Shown here: piece by piece, positions 18,762 to 27,544 of the stretch
How the letters are laid out: each line of letters begins with the position of its first letter
How positions within the stretch are numbered: the first letter of the stretch is position 1
From: Limnobacter sp. SAORIC-580
GTDB lineage: Bacteria; Pseudomonadota; Gammaproteobacteria; Burkholderiales; Burkholderiaceae_B
Assembly: GCF_013004065.1 (NCBI RefSeq)
Contig: NZ_CP053084.1
Location: 1,984,001-2,048,000 of the forward strand
DNA length: 64,000 nucleotides
Direction: 5' to 3'
Notes under the pieces: generated by a model
Told to the model about the DNA's origin: nothing
Databases searched by the model: none
Seen by the model: the letters and a program-made list of their open reading frames with translations, nothing else
Translations under genes and position numbers: made by a program

Positions 18762-19691
18762 ATGGAACAGTTGATCGACCAGGCAATGCCCACATTCAAT
18801 TTGCTGTTCGGGCCGAACCCGGACTGGAAACAGGTGTTTTTAACCTTGCTCACCCCAATTTTTCTGGGCGCAACGCTGGTCGAGTACCTGTATCTGAAAA
18901 AAGAGGGCAAGTCGTTCTTCTTTAAAAAAAATGAAGTCATCACCAATATGCTGTTGGGTGGAAGCTACCAGGCTATGGAGCTGGTGTGGTTTGCGCTGTT
19001 TGTGTCGGCATTCATGGAATGGATCTACTCCTTCCGCATCGCGACCATTGAAGTCACGCCGCTGAGTTTTGCTGGCTTGCTTTTCGGCATTGAGTTTTGT
19101 TATTACTGGTTTCACCGGGGCAGCCACCGGGTACGCTGGTTCTGGTGCGCGCATGTTGTACACCACAGTGGTGAGAACATGACCACCACCACAGCCATGC
19201 GCCAAAGCCTGTTCTATGCAGTGAACCTGCACCAAATTTTTTGGGCGCCCATGTTGATCATTGGCTTCCCCGTGTGGGCAGTACTATTGGCCTATGGCAT
19301 CAACTTGGGTTACCAATATTTTGTTCACACTCAGGCTGTGAACAAGTTTCCAAAATGGTTCGAGTATATTTTCAACACACCCAGCCACCACCGCGTGCAC
19401 CATGGTCGCAACGCCGAATACATCGACAAAAACTACGGCGGCGTATTAATTATCTGGGACCGAATTTTTGGCACCTTCGAGCCCGAAGTTGCGCCGGTGG
19501 ACTACGGCATTGTTCGCCAACCCAGGACCAACAACATCTGGACGCTGAACACCCATGAATGGCGCGACATGTTTTCAGATGCACTCAAGCCTGGCCCAGT
19601 TTGGCAGCGTATCAAGCACATATGGGCACCGCCCGAGTGGGTACGACCAGGCCTGAGCGATCAGTCCAACCTGCGCGACAAAACAATTTAA
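18762..19691 (+). CDS. Sterol desaturase / fatty acid hydroxylase family protein
   Basis: A 309-residue integral membrane di-iron protein. The three His clusters are present: HRGSH (118-122), HVVHH (131-135) and HHRVHH (209-214). Hydrophobic segments lie at about 20-45, 60-90, 100-117 and 150-185. The family inserts oxygen or double bonds into lipids; the exact substrate cannot be told. GGAG precedes the start. It might act on the product of the upstream lipoprotein hydrolase, but the gap is 106 bases and this link is only a guess. Confidence 0.9.
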   Translation: MEQLIDQAMPTFNLLFGPNPDWKQVFLTLLTPIFLGATLVEYLYLKKEGKSFFFKKNEVITNMLLGGSYQAMELVWFALFVSAFMEWIYSFRIATIEVTPLSFAGLLFGIEFCYYWFHRGSHRVRWFWCAHVVHHSGENMTTTTAMRQSLFYAVNLHQIFWAPMLIIGFPVWAVLLAYGINLGYQYFVHTQAVNKFPKWFEYIFNTPSHHRVHHGRNAEYIDKNYGGVLIIWDRIFGTFEPEVAPVDYGIVRQPRTNNIWTLNTHEWRDMFSDALKPGPVWQRIKHIWAPPEWVRPGLSDQSNLRDKTI

Positions 19692-19737
19692 GCAATCTTC
19701 TCGTACTACAATGGGTGGAACCTCAGAAGGACCACCC

Positions 19738-20979
19738 ATGCGCAGAAAACCACTCAACACAGCTTCCCGATCCAAACTGTCCAAGTACGCCAAACCGCTG
19801 GCGAACCTGGCCATTCTGCTTGCAGACGCCGGTAGCCGGCTTGAGCGCCGTTTCTGGAAAAAGAAGCTGTTTGCAGCGTTGGCCCCCATGCTTGAAGGCC
19901 GCAGCGACACGACGCTGATGCAAACTCTTGATCATTTGTACAGTACCAACTACCGTGCCTACGACGAGTTGGCCTTCGCCATCGAAAACACCGTCGAAAG
20001 TCCCGAGCTGGGTCAAGAAGAAGACATTCTGTTGTTGGCCGCGCCAGTACTGGCCTGGTCAACCTACAACATTCCGTCTGGCAAAATTGAAGAGGCCACG
20101 GTGGCTGAGTTCACCAAGCTGCTTCAAAAAAATGTGCTGTCTGATCATGCCCACCTGGTGCTCACCAACATGCTGTTCAGCCCGGATCAACTGCCTGAAA
20201 GTTACACCGCTGCCGCGGAACTGGCGAGGCAATTGGGGCAAGCTGCCATCGATCGCGTGAAAGTTCGCATCGACACCGAGAACCTGCCCGCCACCCAAAG
20301 CTTTTTAAGTGATGTACGTTATTTGATTGGCGCGATTTCCGTGCCCGCGGGCCAACCTGCATTCAAGTGGCAAGTTGAGGCCCACAGCAATGGCACTCTT
20401 CTGAGCAAAGACGAAGTGCTCGCCAACTGGCGACTGACCGGTGGCCAGGCCCTTCAAAAAATAATGCCTGGCTGCCTGCTTGAACTGATGCTGCCAAACG
20501 GCCTTTACAACGCGTGCCGCGAGGCCGAGAAAGAGGCTCGTGCCTATTCAGTACGCGCCTCTGCCGCCTTTCTTGAAAGTGCGCTGGATGTACCCACACA
20601 GAAAATTCATGCCAGTGTTGGCGCATTTGTAGATCGCGGAGAAATTGAAGAATACCGAATCGGCTTTTCTGTGGAAGGCAATAGCGACATTGTGCATGGC
20701 GTGGTGTGGCCACTCATTGGCGAAGAATACGGCAATGAGCCTGACCCGGTGTACGAAAAAGACATCGAAAGCGAACCCGACAACCCCGTTATTCGCTCAA
20801 AAATTGAAGCCTTGTTAAAAGAAGTCGGCATTCGTCAAATCAAGGTGCTGGAAGAACGTTTCCCGCTGGAGTACTGTGAAGATTGCGGATCGCCTTTGTA
20901 CCCCAACCCGGAGGGTGAGTTGCTGCATGCAGAACTCCCGGAAGACTCTGAATTGCCAAACAGCATGCATTTGCATTGA
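19738..20979 (+). CDS. DUF2863 family protein
   Basis: A 413-residue soluble protein that resembles DUF2863, a family largely confined to Betaproteobacteria and of unknown function. No catalytic motif is evident. Near the C-terminus the CEDCGSPLYPNPEGE segment looks like half of a zinc knuckle. The start at 19738 is chosen because AGAAGGA lies 6 bases upstream; a further in-frame ATG 27 bases upstream lacks such a site. The next gene, acnA, follows after 79 bases in the same direction. Confidence 0.85.
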   Translation: MRRKPLNTASRSKLSKYAKPLANLAILLADAGSRLERRFWKKKLFAALAPMLEGRSDTTLMQTLDHLYSTNYRAYDELAFAIENTVESPELGQEEDILLLAAPVLAWSTYNIPSGKIEEATVAEFTKLLQKNVLSDHAHLVLTNMLFSPDQLPESYTAAAELARQLGQAAIDRVKVRIDTENLPATQSFLSDVRYLIGAISVPAGQPAFKWQVEAHSNGTLLSKDEVLANWRLTGGQALQKIMPGCLLELMLPNGLYNACREAEKEARAYSVRASAAFLESALDVPTQKIHASVGAFVDRGEIEEYRIGFSVEGNSDIVHGVVWPLIGEEYGNEPDPVYEKDIESEPDNPVIRSKIEALLKEVGIRQIKVLEERFPLEYCEDCGSPLYPNPEGELLHAELPEDSELPNSMHLH

Positions 20980-21058
20980 AAAGCATCAAACACACCGCTT
21001 GATTTTGTAATACGGTGCCGACATTTTTCGGCACCCTACACGTAAGGGAGAAACAGGT

Positions 21059-23782
21059 ATGTCAACCCTGAAGCATTCAACACTGAGCACCTTCACTTCT
21101 AAAACCGGCCAGAAAGGCCAGTTTTACAGTCTGCCCAAACTGGCTGAACTGGGCTTTCCCAACCTGCACCGCTTGCCAGTATCGATTCGCATTGTGCTTG
21201 AATCGGTGCTGCGCAATTGCGATGGAAAAAAGGTTTCAGAAGAACACATTCAACAGTTGGCCAACTGGCAACCCCAGGCCAAACGAACCGATGAAATTCC
21301 GTTCATCGTGGCGCGTGTGGTACTGCAGGATTTCACCGGCGTGCCCCTTCTAGCCGACTTGGCTGCCATGCGCAATGTGGCAAGGGACATGGGCCAAAAT
21401 CCCAAGAAAATTGAACCGCTTGTGCCAGTGGATTTGGTGGTTGACCATTCTGTGATGATTGACTACTTTGGCACAGCCGATTCACTGCGCAAAAACATGG
21501 AAATTGAGTTTGAGCGCAACGGTGAACGCTACCAATTCATGAAATGGGGCATGCAGGCCTTTGACACTTTCAAGGTGGTGCCACCGGGCATTGGCATTGT
21601 TCACCAGGTCAACCTGGAATACCTGTTCCGCGGCATCCGCAGTGCTGTTAAAACGGGCGAGGAAAATGACAACACGGTGTACTACCCCGATACGCTGGTG
21701 GGCACAGACAGCCACACCACCATGATCAACGGCGTAGGCGTTGTAGGCTGGGGTGTTGGGGGTATTGAAGCCGAGGCCGGTATGCTGGGGCAACCCGTTT
21801 ACTTTTTGACACCCGATGTGGTGGGCGTTGAACTGACCAACGCACTGCGAGAAGGCATTACCGCAACCGACCTTGTGTTGGCGATTACAGAGCTGCTGCG
21901 CAAGAAAAAAGTGGTGGGCAAATTCGTTGAATTCTACGGACCCGGTGCAGCAAGTTTGTCAGTGACCGACCGCGCCACACTGGCCAATATGGCGCCTGAA
22001 TATGGTGCCACCATGGGTTTCTTCCCACCCGATTCAAAAACAGTTGAATTCATGCGCAAAACTGGCCGTACCGCGGCCGAAGCCGATCGATTTGAGGCGT
22101 ACTTTGAGGCACAAGGCCTACTGGGAATGCCAGCCCCAGGTGCAATTGATTATTCCGAAGTGGTGACGCTCGACCTGGACACGGTTGAGCCATCGTTGGC
22201 TGGGCCAAAGCGACCTCAAGACCGCGTGTTGCTCAAGAACATGAAGCAACAATTCAATACCCTTTTTGCCGAACCCATGGCAGCAAACGGCTTTGGCAAA
22301 GACGCAGCCGCCTTGAGCACACGCTACCCCACTGGGCTGGACAAACTCAGTATTGGTCATGGTGATGTATTGCTGGCGGCCATCACAAGCTGTACCAACA
22401 CCTCCAACCCTGGGGTAATGCTGGCTGCCGGTTTGTTGGCCAAGAAAGCAGTTGAAAAAGGCCTGAAAGTTCAGCCGCACATTAAAACTTCACTCGGCCC
22501 CGGTTCGCGCGTGGTGAGCGACTACCTGGCAAAAACAGGCCTGCAACCTTACCTTGACAAGTTGGGATTCAACGTGGCCGCGTACGGCTGCACAACCTGT
22601 ATCGGCAATGCAGGCGATTTGCTACCCGAGATCAACGACACGATTTTGAAAAACGATGTAATCGGTTGTGCGGTGTTGTCGGGCAACCGCAACTTTGAAG
22701 CGCGTATTCACCCGAATTTAAAAGCCAACTTCTTGGCCTCGCCCCCCTTGGTTGTTGCTTACGCGCTAAGCGGCAAAGCCAATATGGACATGACATCCGA
22801 GCCGATTGGCACTGGAAGCGATGGTCAGCCGGTTTACCTGCGCGACATTTGGCCTTCCAATCAAGAGGTTAATGCATTGCTTCCCACCGCCTTGGATGCA
22901 GCAACTTTTGTGCGCCTTTACAGCAACTTCACAGAGGGCCACGACCTGTGGAACAACGTGCCCGCACCGGAAGGTCAGGTTTACCCATGGCCACAATCCA
23001 CCTACATTGCCAAGCCACCCTTCTTTGATGAGTTTGCCATGCAGCCCACCAAGGTGGAAACCATTGCCGGTGCAAAACCTTTGCTGATTCTGGGTGATTC
23101 AGTCACAACGGATCACATTTCACCGGCGGGCTCATTCAAACCCACAACACCCGCAGGAAAATATTTACAACAGCATGGTGTCGAGCAAAAAGATTTCAAC
23201 AGTTATGGGTCACGGCGCGGCAATCATGACGTGATGATTCGCGGCACCTTTGCCAATGTACGCGTGAAAAACCTGATGATTCCTCCCGATGCCAATGGCA
23301 ATCGCATTGAGGGTGGCTTCACCATCAAGGACGGACAACAAACCACGGTGTACGACGCCGCCATGGAATACATGGCGCAAGGCACCCCCACCATTGTGTT
23401 GGCTGGCGAAGAATACGGCACAGGATCATCCCGTGACTGGGCTGCAAAAGGCACGCAGTTGCTGGGTGTGAAGGTTGTGGTTGCAAGAAGTTACGAGCGA
23501 ATTCACCGAAGTAACCTGGTGGGCATGGGCGTGTTGCCTTTGCAGTTTTTGGGCGGTGATTCCATTCAAAACCTGAAGCTCGACGGCAGTGAAACCTACG
23601 ATGTAATCGGTTTGGCTGAAGACACCGCACCGCAAGCCGAACTGGTGCTGCGAATTACGCGTGCCAATGGTGAAGTTCAGGATGTGAAAGTGCTCAGCCG
23701 AATCGACACGCCGATCGAGGTTGAATATTACAAGCACCGGGGAATTCTGCCGTTTGTATTGCGAGAGTTGCTAGGGGCGTAA
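21059..23782 (+). CDS. acnA: Aconitate hydratase A
   Basis: A 907-residue aconitase, matching the 890-910 length of AcnA. The 4Fe-4S cluster ligands are Cys445 ([10 protein letters not shown]), Cys511 and Cys514 (CTTCIGN). [10 protein letters not shown] and the swivel-domain Arg region are intact. It interconverts citrate and isocitrate; AcnA forms are usually the stress-stable aconitase while AcnB is the main growth-phase form. It is the third aconitase-family gene in the window after acnD and acnB. A good AGGGAG site lies before the ATG. Confidence 0.95.
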   Translation: MSTLKHSTLSTFTSKTGQKGQFYSLPKLAELGFPNLHRLPVSIRIVLESVLRNCDGKKVSEEHIQQLANWQPQAKRTDEIPFIVARVVLQDFTGVPLLADLAAMRNVARDMGQNPKKIEPLVPVDLVVDHSVMIDYFGTADSLRKNMEIEFERNGERYQFMKWGMQAFDTFKVVPPGIGIVHQVNLEYLFRGIRSAVKTGEENDNTVYYPDTLVGTDSHTTMINGVGVVGWGVGGIEAEAGMLGQPVYFLTPDVVGVELTNALREGITATDLVLAITELLRKKKVVGKFVEFYGPGAASLSVTDRATLANMAPEYGATMGFFPPDSKTVEFMRKTGRTAAEADRFEAYFEAQGLLGMPAPGAIDYSEVVTLDLDTVEPSLAGPKRPQDRVLLKNMKQQFNTLFAEPMAANGFGKDAAALSTRYPTGLDKLSIGHGDVLLAAITSCTNTSNPGVMLAAGLLAKKAVEKGLKVQPHIKTSLGPGSRVVSDYLAKTGLQPYLDKLGFNVAAYGCTTCIGNAGDLLPEINDTILKNDVIGCAVLSGNRNFEARIHPNLKANFLASPPLVVAYALSGKANMDMTSEPIGTGSDGQPVYLRDIWPSNQEVNALLPTALDAATFVRLYSNFTEGHDLWNNVPAPEGQVYPWPQSTYIAKPPFFDEFAMQPTKVETIAGAKPLLILGDSVTTDHISPAGSFKPTTPAGKYLQQHGVEQKDFNSYGSRRGNHDVMIRGTFANVRVKNLMIPPDANGNRIEGGFTIKDGQQTTVYDAAMEYMAQGTPTIVLAGEEYGTGSSRDWAAKGTQLLGVKVVVARSYERIHRSNLVGMGVLPLQFLGGDSIQNLKLDGSETYDVIGLAEDTAPQAELVLRITRANGEVQDVKVLSRIDTPIEVEYYKHRGILPFVLRELLGA

Positions 23783-23800
23783 GATGCCTGGCAGTTCACT

Positions 23801-23835
23801 GCGAGAAGCAAGCGCAATTACTTGCTGCTTCTCGC
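23801..23835. terminator. Hairpin at the acnA/permease junction
   Basis: GCGAGAAGC (23801-23809) pairs with GCTTCTCGC (23827-23835). The element lies between two convergent genes and includes the permease stop codon region. There is no T-run, so factor-independent termination is doubtful. Confidence 0.4.
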
Positions 23836-25497
23836 CTGCCTCGCGCCTTGACGAATCAGCAACAAAATCGGCACCAACGCAATCATGACAATCATCAGTG
23901 CTGGCACTGCCGCCTCGGTCAATCGTTCGTCTGAAGCAAACTGATAAGAGACAACCGCCAGGGTGTCAAAATCGAAAGGCCGCAGCACCAAAGTAGCTGG
24001 CAATTCCTTGATCACATCCACAATCACCAACAACATGCCGGTGGCCACAGAGCCCTTCAGCACCGGCAAATGAACATGCCACAAAACTTGCCGTGGTGAG
24101 CGGCCCAAAATTCGGGCCGATTCGTCAATGTGTCGCGTAATTTGCTGCAAACCCGAGTCTACGGACTGCAAAGCTGCTGAAGTGAAGCGCACGTTGTAGG
24201 CATACACCAAGGCCAGCACACTGCCGGTTAACGCCGGCACCTGCCAGCCCATGTCATAAGTGAAACGATCAACCGTGGCCAATGGCAGCAAAATAGCGAT
24301 GGCCAAAATTGCACCTGGTACACCATAGCCCAGCGAAATCAACCGATAAATTGCGGTAACCCACCACACATGCGCCTGTCGTTTTACATAGGCCAGAAAA
24401 ACCGCGAGAACCACCGCAACAAGGGCGGCCATGCCACCCAAGAGGGCTGAATGGTAGGCCCACTGAAAACTGCGCGCCCAATTAATCGAGGTGTCTACAT
24501 CAACCACCAGCGCCAATAAAATCAGCACCGGCAGCACAAATCCCAACACAAACGGCATGGCTGACAAAAACATCACCCACGCCGCCTGTGCACCCTTCAA
24601 ACGTTTTCTTTCAATGGTACTGCCCTTGCCCGACTGCGTATAAAACTGGGCTCGCCCACGCGCCTTGGATTCAAAAACAATCAAGGCCAGCATGACCACC
24701 AGCAACATGACAGCCAACAAAGCTGCACTTTCCCTGTCACCCAGGTTCAGCCAGGTGTTGAATATTGCAGTCGTGAAGGTGCGCACACCAAAGTAAGACA
24801 AGGCGCCATACTCCGCCAGGGTTTCCATGAGTACCAAAGTAAGCCCTACCACCCACGCGGGGCGAGCGACAGGCAAACCCACCTTGAGAAAAGCACTGGT
24901 GGCGCTGTGCCCCAAAGAACGTGCCGCATCCAGCATGGAAGGGCTACGCCCCAAAAATGCAGTTCTCGCCATGATGTAAACATAGGGGTACAACACAAAG
25001 CTGAGCACAAGAATTGCGCCCGAGGTGGAGCGAATTTCCGGAATGCGGAAATCGCTGCCCAGAATTTCCCGCAAGCTGCTGGCCAGCCAACCAGAGTACT
25101 GAAGTGCATCGGTATACGCGTAGGCAATCACGTACGATGGCATGGCCATGGGCAGCAACAACAACCATTCAAGCCACTTGCGCCCGGGAAACTCATGGGC
25201 AGAAACCCACCAGGCTGGCAGCACTCCCATGGTACTGGTCAACACCACAACGCCAAAACACAGGTAAACCGTTTGCCAAACCAGATCGGGAAGAATGGTG
25301 GTGGCCAAATGGGCCAGCACCTGGGGAGCTTGTACCAGGCTAAAAACCGCCAAGCCGAACAGATAGACGAACGGCAACAACAGCAGCAACGCCAGCAGCG
25401 CAACAGAAATGCGACTTCTTAACCCCAGAGTAAACAAACAAACCGCCCAGACATGGCAAAATAGAAGTGAGAACGATTTTACTTTAAGTTCATGCAA
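23818..25497 (-). CDS. Ferric-type ABC transporter permease
   Basis: A 559-residue permease with about twelve membrane helices arranged as two copies of a six-helix unit, the layout of FbpB/SfuB. Each half carries the loop that contacts the ATPase: AARSLGHSATSAFLKVGLPVARP and ARILGRSPRQVLWHVHLPVLKGS. It should import iron(III) or a chelate through the inner membrane. It is transcribed away from its likely partner ATPase at 25554, with only 56 bases between them. A periplasmic binding protein is missing nearby, so the substrate is inferred from family alone. Confidence 0.88.
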   Translation of the reverse strand: MHELKVKSFSLLFCHVWAVCLFTLGLRSRISVALLALLLLLPFVYLFGLAVFSLVQAPQVLAHLATTILPDLVWQTVYLCFGVVVLTSTMGVLPAWWVSAHEFPGRKWLEWLLLLPMAMPSYVIAYAYTDALQYSGWLASSLREILGSDFRIPEIRSTSGAILVLSFVLYPYVYIMARTAFLGRSPSMLDAARSLGHSATSAFLKVGLPVARPAWVVGLTLVLMETLAEYGALSYFGVRTFTTAIFNTWLNLGDRESAALLAVMLLVVMLALIVFESKARGRAQFYTQSGKGSTIERKRLKGAQAAWVMFLSAMPFVLGFVLPVLILLALVVDVDTSINWARSFQWAYHSALLGGMAALVAVVLAVFLAYVKRQAHVWWVTAIYRLISLGYGVPGAILAIAILLPLATVDRFTYDMGWQVPALTGSVLALVYAYNVRFTSAALQSVDSGLQQITRHIDESARILGRSPRQVLWHVHLPVLKGSVATGMLLVIVDVIKELPATLVLRPFDFDTLAVVSYQFASDERLTEAAVPALMIVMIALVPILLLIRQGARQARSSK

Positions 25498-25553
25498 CTC
25501 ACCCGAAGCAAAGGTGAACTGCGTAGCAAACAGACCACGGTGCCCCCGAAATA

Positions 25554-26606
25554 ATGAAACAAGCTCCCGCCCTAAGCATCACTGAACTGAGTATTCTGTA
25601 CCCGGGCAGCAATGCACCTGCTGTTCGCAACGTGAGTTTCGAGTTGGCACAGGGTGAAATTGCCTGTTTGCTGGGACCCTCTGGCTGCGGCAAAACAACC
25701 TTGTTGCGTGCAATCGCAGGTTTTCTCATGCCCACACAGGGCCATATTTTGCTGAAAGGTGAAAAAGCCAGCGAACCGGGCAAGGTACGCAGCCCTGAGA
25801 ACCGCAATGTCGGTGTGGTTTTTCAAGACTATGCCCTGTTCCCCCACCTCACAGTTCGAAAAAACATTGAGTTCGGTTTACACAAACGCAGTGAACATGA
25901 AAAACGCAACCGCAGTGGTGAATTATTGGCGCTAATCGGGCTTGAGGCCTTGGCCGACCGGTACCCCCACGAATTGTCAGGTGGCCAGCAACAACGGGTG
26001 GCACTGGCGCGTGCACTGGCTCCCAAACCCACGCTGATTTTGCTGGACGAGCCATTTTCCAACCTGGACGTTGAACTGAAAGAGCGACTCACTTTTGAAG
26101 TTCGGGAAATTTTAAAAGCCGAAAACATGAGTGCCATTCTTGTCACGCACGATCAACATGAGGCGTTCAGCATGGCCGACCGAATCGGGGTGATGCACGC
26201 GGGTGAGTTACAACAATGGGGATCATCCTACAGTCTCTACCATCAGCCGAATTCACGGATGGTGGCCGACTTTATTGGTCAAGGTGTGTTTTTGCCAGGT
26301 AAAAAAACCGAGCAAGGTTTGCAAATTGAATTGGCTCACCTGCGGCTAACCGAGGATCAATTGCCAGCAAGCAATGAATTTGATGTACTGATTCGCCCGG
26401 ACGATATTATTCACGACGACGCCAGTCCCATGCAGGCCAAGGTGGTGAGAAAGTCGTTTCGAGGTGCCGATTTCCTGTACACACTTGAACTGGAGAGTGG
26501 AGTACATGTGCTGGCCTTGGTACCAAGCCATCACAACCATGCCATCGGCGAGCCAATCGGAATCAAACTTGAACTCGACCACGTCATTACGTTCGATCGG
26601 GTTTGA
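25554..26606 (+). CDS. Ferric-type ABC transporter ATP-binding protein
   Basis: A 350-residue ATPase of the FbpC/PotA group. Walker A GPSGCGKTT is at 41-49, the signature LSGGQQQR at about 142, and Walker B LILLDEP at about 161. A C-terminal TOBE-like region (about 270-350) follows. It would drive the divergent permease at 23818. The arrangement is unusual because such pairs are normally co-directional. It ends 11 bases from the stop of the convergent Ser-rich protein gene. Confidence 0.9.
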   Translation: MKQAPALSITELSILYPGSNAPAVRNVSFELAQGEIACLLGPSGCGKTTLLRAIAGFLMPTQGHILLKGEKASEPGKVRSPENRNVGVVFQDYALFPHLTVRKNIEFGLHKRSEHEKRNRSGELLALIGLEALADRYPHELSGGQQQRVALARALAPKPTLILLDEPFSNLDVELKERLTFEVREILKAENMSAILVTHDQHEAFSMADRIGVMHAGELQQWGSSYSLYHQPNSRMVADFIGQGVFLPGKKTEQGLQIELAHLRLTEDQLPASNEFDVLIRPDDIIHDDASPMQAKVVRKSFRGADFLYTLELESGVHVLALVPSHHNHAIGEPIGIKLELDHVITFDRV

Positions 26607-26617
26607 TCAAGCCAGAA

Positions 26618-27451
26618 TCAGCTCAGGTCACTTGAACCAGCAGCACCCGAGGACAAACCACTGTCGGTATCGGAACTGGAAGCGGTAGAACTGATTGACG
26701 AAGTACCGCCAGCAGAGGCAAAAAGCTCGGACGCTTCCTGAATACTGTTGGGACTGGAGAAATCCAGCGTCAAGGGGAAAGCTTCAGGAGAGGTAAACAA
26801 ACCGTCCAGCGTTGCTGCAAAAGCCAGCGAATGAGCGTTGCCCGCCAATTCTGGCTGCGCAAACAGGCCCGAGTCAATTTGCATCGATGCCAGCAATGAA
26901 TCGGTATCAAACTCAGCCACCTCGTGCACCGCATTACCAACTTCACTGGATAGCTCGCCAAACATGTCTTGACTTAATGCATTCAAGTCGAGCACCTGGG
27001 CTTGAATATCGGCAATCAGCTGAGTCAACTCGGAGTAACTAAGTTCACCACCCAAGGCGTGCTTCACGCGGGGCATTGCACTCAAAAGCTCAGCGTTCAA
27101 GGCTTCAAATGAGGCTTGTTCATTCATGGTATTCAGAATTCCTGCAGTGTCTGCGTTGGCAAGCAATGCCGGGTCAACACTGGCAAGGCTTGAAGAACTC
27201 TCGAAAACGCTGACGTCACTGACGCAAGCCTGAGAAATGCACCGCAATTCACCAAAGCCGAGAGAGGGTGCACTTGAAAATTCTTTGGGATCGAGACCGT
27301 CAAACGAAGAAAAAGCAATATTTGATGAACCAGAGGATGACTCAAAAGTGTCAAAAAACTCGATTGTCGCCCTGCTTATGGGTGCGAGCAGCCCACCAGC
27401 GGCATCGCTGTGATCGGTCTGCACTGACAATTGAATGACGGAATTTGACAT
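26618..27451 (-). CDS. Ser/Asp-rich protein, candidate type I secretion substrate
   Basis: A protein of about 277 residues that I do not recognise. It is acidic, poor in Lys/Arg, and lacks a signal peptide. The last 45 residues are almost all Ser, Ala, Gly, Thr and Asp, with SSSDTDSGLSSG near the end; the larger protein encoded just upstream has a matching tail (SSSESDSGLLDSLSSG). It is the last gene of the minus-strand run that encodes a complete type I exporter, so export is the simplest reading. Start is uncertain: ATG at 27451 or 27481, neither with a good ribosome site. A hairpin with a T-run separates it from the upstream gene. Confidence 0.7.
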   Translation of the reverse strand: MSNSVIQLSVQTDHSDAAGGLLAPISRATIEFFDTFESSSGSSNIAFSSFDGLDPKEFSSAPSLGFGELRCISQACVSDVSVFESSSSLASVDPALLANADTAGILNTMNEQASFEALNAELLSAMPRVKHALGGELSYSELTQLIADIQAQVLDLNALSQDMFGELSSEVGNAVHEVAEFDTDSLLASMQIDSGLFAQPELAGNAHSLAFAATLDGLFTSPEAFPLTLDFSSPNSIQEASELFASAGGTSSISSTASSSDTDSGLSSGAAGSSDLS

Positions 27452-27510
27452 AAACCCAATTTTTTCGTGACGTACTACCATTTTATACGATAGGCCACTC
27501 AAATTGGATT

Positions 27511-27540
27511 CAAAACACCCCCCTATCAAAAAAGGGGGTG
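27511..27540 (-). terminator. Hairpin with T-run between the two candidate substrate genes
   Basis: On the minus strand CACCCCC pairs with GGGGGTG (27534-27540 with 27516-27522) around an 11-base loop, and TTTTG follows. It starts 4 bases past the stop of the repeat protein. It may end or reduce transcription into the next gene. Confidence 0.65.
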
Positions 27541-27544
27541 AGTT

